A stretch of DNA of 64,000 bases from an uncultured Eubacterium sp. (GCA_947089855.1 CAMUML010000012.1:1-64000); one strand, 5' to 3'. Positions 8,374 through 17,539 are shown, counted from the first letter of the stretch. The notes: generated from the sequence alone by a model not told the origin. A program made the numbers and translations.

Positions 8374-9981
8374 TTACACATATTTTTTCAATGTTTCCCG
8401 TACAGCCCCCGGCCCTGCCAGCATTTCATTCAGATAACGGACAACTTCCTGCGCCATTCCAGCATCAAACAGGTTGACGCCAAAAATCTTGCTGTCTTCC
8501 AGCACTGGCTTTAATTCATCCGCGCTTACCGTGGAACCAAGCTTTTGGCCTGCTACATATGGGCGCACCGTATCCAGCAACGGGTCTGGGCTGAGTTCAA
8601 ATGACCCTCCTTCATCATTGATACCTGTTAAATAGCGCAGCCAGCCTGCAAATACAAGCGGGATAAGCTTTAACTGCGTTACATCCAAATCTGGGGATGC
8701 CTGGTAAGCCTTTATGGTTTCGCCGAAACGGATAGCGAGTTTTTGCGACGTGTCCGTTGCGATCCGTTGTGGGGTATCTGGCATAAATGGATTTGGAAAG
8801 CGGACATTGATCACGGTGTCAATAAATGACCTTGGATCTAGGATGCCTGGATTAACCACAACTGGGAGCCCTTCCTGGTATCCTACGGTTTCAATGAGCT
8901 TCTTTAATTCCACATCTTTCATTTCTTCCGAAATCTTTTGATGCCCAAGGATACATCCAAAAATAGCAAGGCAGGTATGCAGTGGGTTTAAGCAGGTGCA
9001 GACTTTCATCTTTTCTACCTTATCCACCGTTTCGCGCTCGGTAAACATCACCCCGGCTTTTTCCAGTGGCGGCCTTCCATTTGGGAATGCATTTTCAATT
9101 ACAAGGTACTCACACTCTTCGGCATTGACAAACGGTGCAACATACGTATTTTTTGACGTAACCACAGGCTCAAGCCCTTCGACGCCGTCTTTTTTTAGGA
9201 TTTCTTCTACGGATGCATCTGGGCGCGGCGTAATCTTATCAATCATGCTCCATGGGAACGATACGTTTGCTTTGTCATTGACATAATTTAAGAATGCCTG
9301 TTCTACTAACCCGTTGGCTGACCATTTTTCTGCAAATGCGCTGATTGCTGCATACAGCTTATCCCCATTATGGGAACAGTTGTCCATGCTCACCATTGCG
9401 ATCGGCTTTGCGCCTGCCTGGAAACGGGCATATAATAAGGAAGCGACTTTTCCGATATAGCTTTTCGGCTTGTCCGGGCCTGCTGCAAAATCGGCTGCTA
9501 CATCCGCAAGCTGCTCCCCTTTGCCGTTTACCAGGCTGTAGCCTTTTTCGGTGATCGTAAAGCTGGCCATCTGCAAGGAATCTTTGGTAAATATTTCTTT
9601 AAGCCTGCCGTATTCCGCATCGTTTTGCGAATCCAACGTATGTGATTCCACAATACTGCCTACAACTGTTTTTTCTACACTGCCATCTGATTTTAATGTC
9701 ACAAGAATACTGTAATCGTCATGTGGGCGGTTCATTTTTTCTACTATCTCATAATCAAACCCTTCTGCCGCAACCAGGCCGGTATCCATTTCTCCGTTAT
9801 TCAAGAGTTTCTGCACTACATTTGCCTGGAACGCGCGGAAGATATTCCCGACCCCAAAATGGATCCATACCGGGTTTTCCCTGGTTGCCTGGGCCACTTT
9901 TGTGCGGTCAAACTTCGGCAATTCAAACCCTGCGGCCTCCCATCCAGCCCTGTCCGCCAATCCTTGTCCATTTAATTTCAT
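8374..9981 (-). CDS. uxuB: fructuronate reductase / mannitol dehydrogenase family
   Basis: A 535-residue NAD(P)-dependent polyol dehydrogenase of the mannitol dehydrogenase family. The start at 9981 follows GGAAAGGAG; an upstream in-frame ATG at 10062 adds 27 unsupported residues. The N-terminal domain contains WIHFGVGNIFRAFQANVVQKLL (dinucleotide fold) and SMDNCSHNGDK. The C-terminal domain contains KVCTCLNPLHTCLAIFGCILG. In this family fructuronate reductase converts fructuronate to mannonate. The uidA and glucuronide-type transporter genes upstream on the same strand make this assignment likely. The uronate isomerase that would link glucuronate to fructuronate is not in the window. A 266-bp gap containing a degenerate repeat separates it from the transporter gene. 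Confidence 0.85.
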   Translation of the reverse strand: MKLNGQGLADRAGWEAAGFELPKFDRTKVAQATRENPVWIHFGVGNIFRAFQANVVQKLLNNGEMDTGLVAAEGFDYEIVEKMNRPHDDYSILVTLKSDGSVEKTVVGSIVESHTLDSQNDAEYGRLKEIFTKDSLQMASFTITEKGYSLVNGKGEQLADVAADFAAGPDKPKSYIGKVASLLYARFQAGAKPIAMVSMDNCSHNGDKLYAAISAFAEKWSANGLVEQAFLNYVNDKANVSFPWSMIDKITPRPDASVEEILKKDGVEGLEPVVTSKNTYVAPFVNAEECEYLVIENAFPNGRPPLEKAGVMFTERETVDKVEKMKVCTCLNPLHTCLAIFGCILGHQKISEEMKDVELKKLIETVGYQEGLPVVVNPGILDPRSFIDTVINVRFPNPFMPDTPQRIATDTSQKLAIRFGETIKAYQASPDLDVTQLKLIPLVFAGWLRYLTGINDEGGSFELSPDPLLDTVRPYVAGQKLGSTVSADELKPVLEDSKIFGVNLFDAGMAQEVVRYLNEMLAGPGAVRETLKKYV

Positions 9982-10103
9982 ATTTAACTCCTTTCCTGCT
10001 GCGGAATGCAGCACTGCTTTATACCTAGATAATATACCAAAAATTACAGCAATTGAAAACATGCTGTTTTGCGTTTTACCTTCGCCTGGAAAACAAAATT
10101 ACT

Positions 10104-10171
10104 TGCAAAGCAAACTTTCCATATCGCCCCGAATTGTTACTATGAGCGGCATCCAGGCCGTGAATAGCAAC
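10104..10171. repeat. degenerate partial family A repeat inside the glucuronide operon
   Basis: GCAAAGCAAACTTTCCATAT, CGCCCCGAATTGTTACTATG and CCGTGAATAGCAAC match the end of family A in reverse orientation, with several substitutions. It lies between the transporter stop and the uxuB start and may affect transcription between them. Confidence 0.6.
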
Positions 10172-10247
10172 AAAAACAAAAGCAGCGGCCACAGGAGCCA
10201 GCCTCCCGCCCTGCCGCTGCTTTCTTTCTATTGTTCCTATCGCTGTA

Positions 10248-11639
10248 TTACCTGCCATGCCGGCGCTGTAGCTCTGCTACATTTGCCTCTACCCTGGATT
10301 TGCTTAAAGGATAAAGGAACATCAGCGCTAATGCGACCGCAGACAGCCCGACTACTGGGATAATGCAGGACAAGTTAAAAATCCCTTTCGTTACGTCTGG
10401 GTCAAAAGCGGTTTTTTGCGAATAGCCGACCATATCAAGCAGCACACCCGTCATACCGGAAGAAAGCGCCTGCCCAACCTTGCGTGCAAATGAATATACG
10501 GCATAGATCGTACCATCCTCCCGTATCCCATTTTTAACCTCCGCATCATCGATAACATCTGTAATCATTGCCCAAATAACTGTATTAAAGAACCCGAGCC
10601 CAATATAGGCCAGCGTATAAAATGCCACATACACATATGGGCTGGACGGGCATATAACAAGGCAAACCAGATAGGAAGCAGCGCCAAATAGGCAGGAAAC
10701 AATGGACAGCTCCTTTTTGCCAAATTTCGTTGACAATTTTACCGCAAGCGGCGCACAAATAGCCAACATTGCTATCGTACCTGTAATCGAAGAAACCGAC
10801 TGTGCCTCTTTTGAGTTATAAAAGTTCGGGAATACATAACCTGCCATACCGCCCATACCAAGCTGTGCTACCAGCAATAAAATGGCTGCTGCGATAATCC
10901 CAAGCAATGCCCGGTTGGAAAAAATACTCCCGATCAGCTTGCCGATGTCCAGTTTCTGGTTGTTGGCCGGAACTTCCACACGTTCCCGTACCAAATTAAA
11001 ACACATCAGGTAACAGATGATCGCACATACACTGAATACACCCGCAATGATCGTCATGCGGCTACCGGAAAGGACTGTCTGCCCATCGACAACTACAAGC
11101 GCTACCATCGGAGTGCCGGCGCCAATCACAAGCCCGGCCAATGTTGCGCCGATTGTCCGCCAAGTAGATAATTCCGCACGTTCTTTTGGATCTGAGGTAA
11201 CTGCGGACGCCATCGACCCGTAAGGGATATTAATGGAAGTATAAAAAATCGAACCCCATAAAATATAAGTAACTACCATCCATACAAGTTTAAACCCGTA
11301 AGCCATATTTGCAAATGCAGATTGGTAGATCAAAAAAGATGCAATTGCCACCGGCCCGCACATACGCTTCAGCCACGGTTTAAACTTGCCGTCCTTTGTT
11401 GGCTTGGAACGGTCTACGATCTGCCCCATTGTTACATCTGTTATAGCATCTACAAAACGCGCTGCCATCATAAGCGCACCTACGGTACCGGCACCAATGC
11501 CCATTACGTCCGTATAAAATTTTAACATAAAGCTGGACGATAGTATAAAGGTAAAGTCATTTCCAAAATCGCCGAACATATATCCCAGCTTGTCTTTCAT
11601 GCCGAATGGCTGGACATTGGATTTTTGCAAGCTAGCCAT
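10248..11639 (-). CDS. GPH-family sugar:cation symporter (glucuronide permease type)
   Basis: A 463-residue transporter of the glycoside-pentoside-hexuronide family in the major facilitator superfamily, with about twelve hydrophobic segments. The family signature DKLGYMFGDFGNDFTF lies near residue 16, and ARFVDAITDVTMGQIVDRSKP follows as the conserved loop after helix 2. It would import glucuronides or related glycosides with Na+ or H+ for the beta-glucuronidase encoded directly upstream. Its ATG overlaps the uidA stop codon by 8 bases (ATGGCTAG), with GGAGGAG placed inside the end of uidA, so the two genes are translationally coupled. Confidence 0.88.
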   Translation of the reverse strand: MASLQKSNVQPFGMKDKLGYMFGDFGNDFTFILSSSFMLKFYTDVMGIGAGTVGALMMAARFVDAITDVTMGQIVDRSKPTKDGKFKPWLKRMCGPVAIASFLIYQSAFANMAYGFKLVWMVVTYILWGSIFYTSINIPYGSMASAVTSDPKERAELSTWRTIGATLAGLVIGAGTPMVALVVVDGQTVLSGSRMTIIAGVFSVCAIICYLMCFNLVRERVEVPANNQKLDIGKLIGSIFSNRALLGIIAAAILLLVAQLGMGGMAGYVFPNFYNSKEAQSVSSITGTIAMLAICAPLAVKLSTKFGKKELSIVSCLFGAASYLVCLVICPSSPYVYVAFYTLAYIGLGFFNTVIWAMITDVIDDAEVKNGIREDGTIYAVYSFARKVGQALSSGMTGVLLDMVGYSQKTAFDPDVTKGIFNLSCIIPVVGLSAVALALMFLYPLSKSRVEANVAELQRRHGR

Positions 11640-13506
11640 TATGACTCCTCCCTTCCGGCAAAGCTACCCCCCCCGCTTTAAAATCAAGCGGAAGGCTTTC
11701 CCAGCGCTGTTTGAGAAGGTAAGCCACATCCTTTGGCTGCCTCTGCCTTGTAAAGACGCCTTTTTTATTTCCATTTACACGCAGGATGCCTTCCCAAGTC
11801 TGAAAATCCGCAAAATTCCAAATCTGTTCGCCTTTTACAAAATCATAGCTGTCAAATATGCTATGTGTCATTTCCAGGTATTCCTTTTGATATTCCTGGC
11901 TCCACATAACGGACGGTAGCTTATGTTCGGATGCTAAGGTATCTGCACCGTATTCGGTAAAAATAAATGGTTTATTTAGGTTTAACGCACGCCAGCTGTC
12001 CATTTCCTTGCGGAACATGGCCTGTGCGTTTACAATCTCATATCCGCCGCTTACATACCAGCCAAAATATCGGTTTAACGCAATGATGTCGCTAAACTGG
12101 TAGCATTTGCACGCGCCTGGCGTAGAATTCATAACCAGCGCAAACGTGCGCGGCCGATGCTGCGGGTCTAATTCGCGTGCTTTTTCAAATACTTCCTTAA
12201 AGTATGGGACAGCTGCCTCATTCGTGGTTTCCGGCTCATTTAAAAGGCTCCATGCAATCACGCACGGATGGTTTTTATCCCTTGCGACCATTTCTTCGAT
12301 TGCCTTTAAGTGTGCCTTTAATAAAATTGGCGTTGTTTCTTTTTCAAAAAATGCCGTTTGCTTCCCTGTGCTTGCTTCCATAAAATTCATCATGCTTGCA
12401 AACAGGCCAACCGCTGCAACTTCATCAATCACCAAAAAACCTTCCCGGTCAGCCATCTGGTAAATTTCCTCGGCATAAGGATAATGGGAGGTCCGGAATG
12501 AGTTGGCCCCAATCCACTTCATCAGCTCAAAATCACGCTTCATAACACCAATATTGAAACCCCTGCCTACAATATCGCTGTCTTCGTGTTTGCCGAAGCC
12601 GCGCAGGTAAACTGGCTTCCCATTTAGCAGGATGTCCGTCCCCTTTACTTCTACCGTCCGGATACCGATTTCTTGTTCATATTCATCCAGTACAAGCGAG
12701 TCGTCCAGTATCTGTACCACCAGACGGTACAAATACGCATTGCGCACCTGCCAAAGCCTGGCATTGCGTACTTCCAAAATGCCGTCTTTGCCTTCTGCGC
12801 TGGCCGCTTCCTCGCCGTTTTCGTCAAACAGGGCCAATTTCACCAAATGCCCGCCATTGGTTTTCACATGGTAAGCAATTTTTGCTGTTTTGGCATAATC
12901 CCCCTCTATGCCCTCCAGCTCATACGTCAAGTCAAAATCAAAGATAGCTTCTGTTGGGACAGACATTAAATATACAGCCCGCTGCAGCCCAGAATAATTA
13001 AAAAAGTCAAAATAAGGCTTGGACATCTTTTTTCCGTTTTCTAGTGTAATTGTCTGTCCGCATGGAATATTGGTTTCCGTCAGCTCATTATTTACTTTGA
13101 CTATCAACTTATTATGGGCGTTATAGCGGACAATTTCCGTCACATCCGCTAAAAACGGCAAAAATCCCCCTTCATGTTCCGTAACTTTTATGCCGTTTAC
13201 ATAAACTTCAGCCCGGTGTGTTGCAGCGCCAAACCGAACCAGTACTTGTCCCCCTTCCCATTCGCTTGGCACAAAGGCATCCGTTTCATACCAGACATCG
13301 CCCGTAAATTCACGGGTATCCTTATCAGTATAAAAATCCTGGAAACTGGCAGGGACTGGGATCCAATCCGCCCCAGGAATCCCGTCCGTCCAGCCTTGCT
13401 GCCTACCGGTACCGTTTTCATCCAGCCGGAACTTCCACATGCCGTTTAACGGCACTGCACGCCTGGATGCAGTTGACTTTGGATAAAGCATCGAATACTC
13501 CAACAT
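11632..13506 (-). CDS. uidA: beta-glucuronidase, glycoside hydrolase family 2
   Basis: About 624 residues and collinear with E. coli GusA. There is an N-terminal sugar-binding domain (LNGMWKFRLDENG), an immunoglobulin-like domain, then a TIM barrel. Counting from the upstream ATG at 13512, the acid/base is Glu426 in NEP and the nucleophile is Glu520 in FTEYG. The N-x-K motif (Asn582, Lys584 in GNKKG) that reads the glucuronate carboxylate is present. A long loop of about 25 residues follows AAVGL, as in Loop-1 gut enzymes that accept small glucuronides. I prefer the ATG at 13506, which is 8 bases after AGGAGG. It hydrolyses beta-D-glucuronides in the cytoplasm; no signal peptide is visible. 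Confidence 0.93.
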   Translation of the reverse strand: MLEYSMLYPKSTASRRAVPLNGMWKFRLDENGTGRQQGWTDGIPGADWIPVPASFQDFYTDKDTREFTGDVWYETDAFVPSEWEGGQVLVRFGAATHRAEVYVNGIKVTEHEGGFLPFLADVTEIVRYNAHNKLIVKVNNELTETNIPCGQTITLENGKKMSKPYFDFFNYSGLQRAVYLMSVPTEAIFDFDLTYELEGIEGDYAKTAKIAYHVKTNGGHLVKLALFDENGEEAASAEGKDGILEVRNARLWQVRNAYLYRLVVQILDDSLVLDEYEQEIGIRTVEVKGTDILLNGKPVYLRGFGKHEDSDIVGRGFNIGVMKRDFELMKWIGANSFRTSHYPYAEEIYQMADREGFLVIDEVAAVGLFASMMNFMEASTGKQTAFFEKETTPILLKAHLKAIEEMVARDKNHPCVIAWSLLNEPETTNEAAVPYFKEVFEKARELDPQHRPRTFALVMNSTPGACKCYQFSDIIALNRYFGWYVSGGYEIVNAQAMFRKEMDSWRALNLNKPFIFTEYGADTLASEHKLPSVMWSQEYQKEYLEMTHSIFDSYDFVKGEQIWNFADFQTWEGILRVNGNKKGVFTRQRQPKDVAYLLKQRWESLPLDFKAGGVALPEGRSHNG

Positions 13507-13612
13507 TCGCATAACCTCCTCGCTTGTTTATTTCGTATTAGACAGTTTACAGCAAAATATGGCTCGAAGTGAGTAGAATTTTTGTGACTATGCGTAATTT
13601 TTTTATAATTTC

Positions 13613-13641
13613 TTGATTCTATCCAAAAATTGTGCGATAAT
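13613..13641 (+). promoter_or_regulatory. promoter of the glucuronide-operon AraC regulator
   Basis: TTGATT, a 17-base spacer and GATAAT lie 38 bases before the regulator's start, in the 173-bp region shared with the divergent uidA operon. I could not identify an equally convincing promoter for uidA. Confidence 0.6.
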
Positions 13642-13679
13642 ATCTATAATTATTACGAAATATAACGAAGGTGAAATCT

Positions 13680-14921
13680 ATGAACTATGAAACAGAACTA
13701 AATTTTTTTCAAAATTTCCTGAAAAACAGCCATATTTCTTGCCACATTATTACAAACCCTCCGGAAGACACCAGCGAATTCGACAACGGACTACGTCACT
13801 TGTTAAACCCAGATGCAGATTTACTAAAAAACCTGTCTTCCTTTTTGAACCTATGCCGGCCAAATACCATTTACCGTCTAATAGACGAATTTATGTGCCG
13901 CTATTTCCTATTCCAGCTTCCGGATACCGAGCCTGTGCTTTATGTCCTGGTAGGCCCATATGCTATGGAACGGTCCGAAAAACGGGACGTACAAAAAATT
14001 TTAGAAAAAAATGCGTTCCCATCCGTTATCGCGGATAAAGTCCGTGAAATATTATATGAAATGCCTGCCATATCAACGGAAAACAGCTTGCTTACCCTGG
14101 TCAATACTTTTGGTGCATATATTTGGGGCGGGATTAACAATTTTTCCCTTCAAGAAGTACATAATTCTGTCTTCTCCGACCTGGACCCTGTTGCAGAACG
14201 GCCAGATTATATGGAACCAATGGACGCATTTTTAAGTATGCAGTTCCTGGAAAAACGCTATTCCGACGAAAACAGGCTCCTAAAGGCGGTTGCCCAGGGG
14301 CAGACGCACAAAGCGGAAATGCTAATTTCCAAATTTTCTTCCATCCATATTGACAAACGCGCCGCTGACCCGATACGGAACTTAAAAAACTACCTAATCG
14401 TCACAAATACACTGCTGCGCAAATCCGCAGAGGCAGGCGCTGTCCATCCGCTCCATATTGACAGCCTATCCTCACGGATGGCTCTGCAGATAGAACAGAG
14501 TACAACCGAGAATGCCCTGTTTAAGCTAGCCAGCGAAATGGTACGCAAATACTGCCTGCTCGTAAAAAACCATTCCATGAAAGGCTATTCGCTGCTTGTG
14601 CGTAAAATACTTGTGCGGATCGACTCGGACCTGACTGCAGACCTTAGCCTAAAAGCACAAGCCGCATTTTTAGACGTCAACCCCAGCTACCTGTCTACGC
14701 TTTTTAAAAAGGAAATGGGTACCACGTTAACCGAATATGTCAACCGCAAACGGATCGAACATGGGATTTTCCTGTTAAATACAACGCAGATGCAGATCCA
14801 GATGATCGCGCAAAATTGCGGTATCCCAGATGTAAATTATTTTACAAAGACCTTTAAAAAACTTGTAGGGCAAACGCCCAAAGAATACCGGCACAATATT
14901 TTACCTTATGCGCGCAGCTAA
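13680..14921 (+). CDS. AraC-family regulator, probable activator of the glucuronide operon
   Basis: A 413-residue protein starting at the ATG at 13680, preceded by GAAGGTG; a GTG at 13671 is the alternative. The last 100 residues form a double helix-turn-helix of the AraC type. LKAQAAFLDVNPSYLSTLFKKE is the first helix-turn-helix, and IQMIAQNCGIPDVNYFTKTFKKLVGQTPKEYR matches the family signature. The roughly 300-residue N-terminal part is soluble, without membrane segments, and I do not recognise its sensor fold. The gene diverges from uidA, so it likely controls the uidA-transporter-uxuB operon in response to glucuronides (inference). Confidence 0.85.
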   Translation: MNYETELNFFQNFLKNSHISCHIITNPPEDTSEFDNGLRHLLNPDADLLKNLSSFLNLCRPNTIYRLIDEFMCRYFLFQLPDTEPVLYVLVGPYAMERSEKRDVQKILEKNAFPSVIADKVREILYEMPAISTENSLLTLVNTFGAYIWGGINNFSLQEVHNSVFSDLDPVAERPDYMEPMDAFLSMQFLEKRYSDENRLLKAVAQGQTHKAEMLISKFSSIHIDKRAADPIRNLKNYLIVTNTLLRKSAEAGAVHPLHIDSLSSRMALQIEQSTTENALFKLASEMVRKYCLLVKNHSMKGYSLLVRKILVRIDSDLTADLSLKAQAAFLDVNPSYLSTLFKKEMGTTLTEYVNRKRIEHGIFLLNTTQMQIQMIAQNCGIPDVNYFTKTFKKLVGQTPKEYRHNILPYARS

Positions 14922-14930
14922 TGATACTGC

Positions 14931-14985
14931 AAACCGCCAGAATGTACCGTAATGTAACCAAGGAAATGCCTGGCTGGCGGTCTGC
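14931..14985. terminator. palindrome after the AraC gene, possible terminator
   Basis: CTGCAAACCGCCAG and CTGGCGGTCTGCAG form a 14-bp stem with one mismatch, starting 10 bases after the stop codon. No clear T run follows, so termination is uncertain. Confidence 0.45.
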
Positions 14986-14996
14986 AGTCAGGTTAC

Positions 14997-15140
14997 GTTA
15001 CTATTCACGGCCTGGGGGCCGCTCATAGTAACCTTTCGGGGCGATATTGGAAGTTTGCTTCGCAAAATCGCCCCTCACTCCTGAATCATGTTCTCACAGA
15101 ATGCGCAGTTTATGCGCATTCCTGGCCCGTGAATAGTAAC
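14997..15140. mobile_element. 144-bp GTTAC-ended MITE-like element, family A, complete copy
   Basis: Terminal inverted repeats GTTACTATTCACGG / CCGTGAATAGTAAC (14 bp, perfect) bound three internal hairpins. One surrounds TTTGCTTCGCAAA, and one pairs AATGCGCAG with its inverse. CAGGTTAC lies directly before (14989-14996) and after it (15141-15148), an 8-bp target-site duplication. It separates the AraC and CPBP genes. Other copies are at 22535-22669, 41527-41672 and, as fragments, 5310, 8189, 10104 and 49946. Confidence 0.85.
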
Positions 15141-15322
15141 CAGGTTACTGTAAATTTAACTGGTGTGCAGTATAGCTCCTTGTTTTTCTGAAATACTTGT
15201 TATATAATAGAAAAACACTAGAGTGTGCTTGGAAAATGCTTTCCGTAAGATGTGCTCCACACTTTGTGGAGAATTTTCAAATATGCTCTAGCATATGATA
15301 GATTCAGGAGGATAAATTCTAT

Positions 15323-16207
15323 ATGAAACGCGTAGGCCAAATTTCTTTTTGCCTGGTTCCGCTCCTTCTTGCACTGGCAATCCAGTTTCTTGTTAGCGTC
15401 CCGGTGTTTGGAATCAGTGCGATGGGTATTATTTTAGACGGTTACCATTCCGGAAATTCCTTTTCCGAAATTTATACACAACTTCTTTCCTTATGGTCGT
15501 CCGGATCCTTTACGGTCTGGCTATCGATGCTGTGTGCCCTGGCTTCCTTATTCCTGTTTGGCTTCTGGTACCGGAAAAAGCTGGCAGTGCATGAGGAGCG
15601 TACTGTGGCAAAATCCGCGTTTAACCTGTGGATCGTATTGTCTTTATTTCTTTTAGCCATTGGGCTTCAATACGTAGTTTCTTATTTCATGAGCTTTATT
15701 GGCGCTTTACGCCCAGACTGGATGCGCTCTTATGAAGATTTGATGAATACAGTTTCGGATACCGGTTCGATTTCTCCGGTTATGGCATTTTATTCATGCC
15801 TGGTTGCGCCTGTTTCTGAAGAACTGCTTTTCCGTGGCGTAACGCAAGGTTATGCAAAAAAAGCCCTGCCTGCCATTGGCGCAGTCTGCCTGCAGGCTGT
15901 TTTGTTCGGTATTTTTCATATGAATATTATCCAGGGGATTTATGCAGCATTCTTAGGCTTATTTTTAGGCTATGTATGTGAAGCGGGCGGTACGATTGCC
16001 ATCCCGATCGTATTCCATGCATTTTTTAATTTTAGTGGGGTATTTTTAAACTCTTTTTTATTTTACCACATCGAACAGCCATTTTTCTTCCTGCTTTGGC
16101 TGACCGTTGGCGTCCTGCTGACTTACGCAGGGATTTTCCTGTTCCAGCACGGGCTGCTGTTGCGCAGCCAGGCTATGCCTGATGATACCAGGATACAGGG
16201 CCAATAG
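15323..16207 (+). CDS. CPBP-family intramembrane glutamic endopeptidase
   Basis: A 294-residue membrane protein with about eight hydrophobic segments. The C-terminal half carries the Abi/CPBP motifs: EELLFRG (Glu166, Glu167, Arg171), FGIFH (His199), and FHAFFNF (His232, Asn236). In this family these residues form the intramembrane active site. Characterised relatives process CAAX prenyl proteins in eukaryotes, or bacteriocins and regulatory peptides in Firmicutes; the substrate here is unknown and no bacteriocin gene is adjacent. AGGAGG stands 13 bases before the ATG. Upstream are paired AGTGTGC/GCTCTAG-type short inverted repeats with no clear promoter. Confidence 0.88.
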   Translation: MKRVGQISFCLVPLLLALAIQFLVSVPVFGISAMGIILDGYHSGNSFSEIYTQLLSLWSSGSFTVWLSMLCALASLFLFGFWYRKKLAVHEERTVAKSAFNLWIVLSLFLLAIGLQYVVSYFMSFIGALRPDWMRSYEDLMNTVSDTGSISPVMAFYSCLVAPVSEELLFRGVTQGYAKKALPAIGAVCLQAVLFGIFHMNIIQGIYAAFLGLFLGYVCEAGGTIAIPIVFHAFFNFSGVFLNSFLFYHIEQPFFFLLWLTVGVLLTYAGIFLFQHGLLLRSQAMPDDTRIQGQ

Positions 16208-16294
16208 CGGATCTGCAGGCAATGTAACGAATGGACAGACTGGATCCGTGCCTGCGGTTAAGATTTTGCCAGTTCCCTCCGATAACCGTTATAG

Positions 16295-16385
16295 TTATAT
16301 TCACAAGCACTAAAGTTTACTAATGTTTCAAGATAATGACGCTCATAAGCCGACGTTATTTAGCAAACTTTAGTGTTTGCCAGTA
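16295..16385. repeat. palindromic repeat, family D, copy 2
   Basis: It shares the AAGATAATGACGCTC core and the GCAAACTTTAGTGTTTGCCA end with the copy at 4525-4618, but has more substitutions in the left arm. It lies upstream of the leader terminator of the EF-hand gene. Confidence 0.65.
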
Positions 16386-16420
16386 TTCTTTGCATTGAGC
16401 ATGGGGAACCAGCCACGGAC

Positions 16421-16466
16421 GGCATACCATTTAGGCGCTTTGCCTAGGATGGATGCCGTTTTTTTT
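16421..16466 (+). terminator. leader terminator/attenuator just before an RBS
   Basis: GGCATACCATTTAGGC pairs with GCCTAGGATGGATGCC and is followed by eight T residues at 16459-16466. The AAGGAGGG ribosome site of the next gene begins about 5 bases later. A terminator in this position would block the downstream gene unless read through, so it may be an attenuator controlled by the leader RNA. I cannot assign a riboswitch class. Confidence 0.6.
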
Positions 16467-16486
16467 GAAAAGGAGGGTATTTCTTT

Positions 16487-17539
16487 ATGATTATCGAATC
16501 GAGCGCAATCAAAATGAATGCGCACCGCAGTTTCCGCTCTTTCACTACTAATCCGGGCCTGATTGGTATCGGCATGTCTGGAGGAACCGAAAAGTTTCTC
16601 CAAACTGCCTTAACGACTGCCCAAAATGCCAATAAAGGCACGGATTCCAACGAAAAGCAGCAGGATTTTTCAAATCCACAAGAAGACTTGATGGCACATT
16701 ATTCGAATAGCCGCAGCATCCGCGGGCTGCGTGTTACTGCGAGCCGTAATACAATGGCTATCCATAAAATCCGCAGCCAATCCATTGGATATATGCTGCA
16801 TCAGCTTTTTTGGGGCAGGAACCGTATCAAAGACCCCATATCCGCCCTATTTGCCGACTATTCCGGCGGCGGACGCTTTTTGTCATTTTCGGGCCGGGCG
16901 CATTACGAATCGGAAGAAACCAGTTTTTCCACACAAGGTACGGTCGTAACAGCATCCGGCAAAGAAATCAGCTTCGAGGTTGGACTTACTATGTCCCGGA
17001 CTTTTTACGAGCAAACAGCTTCTGTAATAGATATGAATGCGCTAAGGCTCACCGACCCGCTTGTTATCCATTTGGACAGCGAATGTGCTGGGGTTTTAGA
17101 CCAGAAGTTTTATTTTGACCTGGATGCAGACGGACATCAGGAACAGATCTCCCGCCTGGATGCTGGAAGCGGTTTTTTGGCGCTCGACAAAAATGGGGAT
17201 GGCATCATTAACGATGGAAGCGAGCTATTTGGCACTGCAAGTGGAAATGGCTTTGCTGACTTGGCAAAATATGACCAGGACGGCAATGGGTGGATTGACG
17301 AAGCGGATGAGATTTTTGACAAGCTGCTTATCTGGCAAAAGGATGAAGAGGGGCATGACGTCCTGCGTGCCTTGGGGGCTGCTGGTGTAGGGGCGATTTA
17401 CCTTGGAAGCGCTGATACGGAATTTTCTATGAATTCTATGGAAGATAATAAGACAAATGCGGTGGTACGCCAGACGGGGATGTTCCTGTATGAAGATGGC
17501 GGGGCTGGGACGATTCAGCAGATTGATATGGCGGAGTAG
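16487..17539 (+). CDS. protein with EF-hand-like calcium-binding loops, function unknown
   Basis: A 350-residue protein without signal peptide or membrane segment. The first 200 residues are unrecognised. The C-terminal third has three Asp/Asn-rich loops of the EF-hand or dockerin kind: DLDADGHQEQI (from 211), DKNGDGIINDGSELF (from 234) and DQDGNGWIDEADEIF (from 263). They are followed by a KLLIW strand. The same arrangement (LNGDGxxxxGSELFG, then DxDGNGWIDExDxxFxxLxxW) occurs in uncharacterised proteins of many Firmicutes and in some large RTX-like proteins (family recollection). Calcium binding is likely; a cellular role cannot be given. AAGGAGGG precedes the ATG. Confidence 0.7.
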   Translation: MIIESSAIKMNAHRSFRSFTTNPGLIGIGMSGGTEKFLQTALTTAQNANKGTDSNEKQQDFSNPQEDLMAHYSNSRSIRGLRVTASRNTMAIHKIRSQSIGYMLHQLFWGRNRIKDPISALFADYSGGGRFLSFSGRAHYESEETSFSTQGTVVTASGKEISFEVGLTMSRTFYEQTASVIDMNALRLTDPLVIHLDSECAGVLDQKFYFDLDADGHQEQISRLDAGSGFLALDKNGDGIINDGSELFGTASGNGFADLAKYDQDGNGWIDEADEIFDKLLIWQKDEEGHDVLRALGAAGVGAIYLGSADTEFSMNSMEDNKTNAVVRQTGMFLYEDGGAGTIQQIDMAE

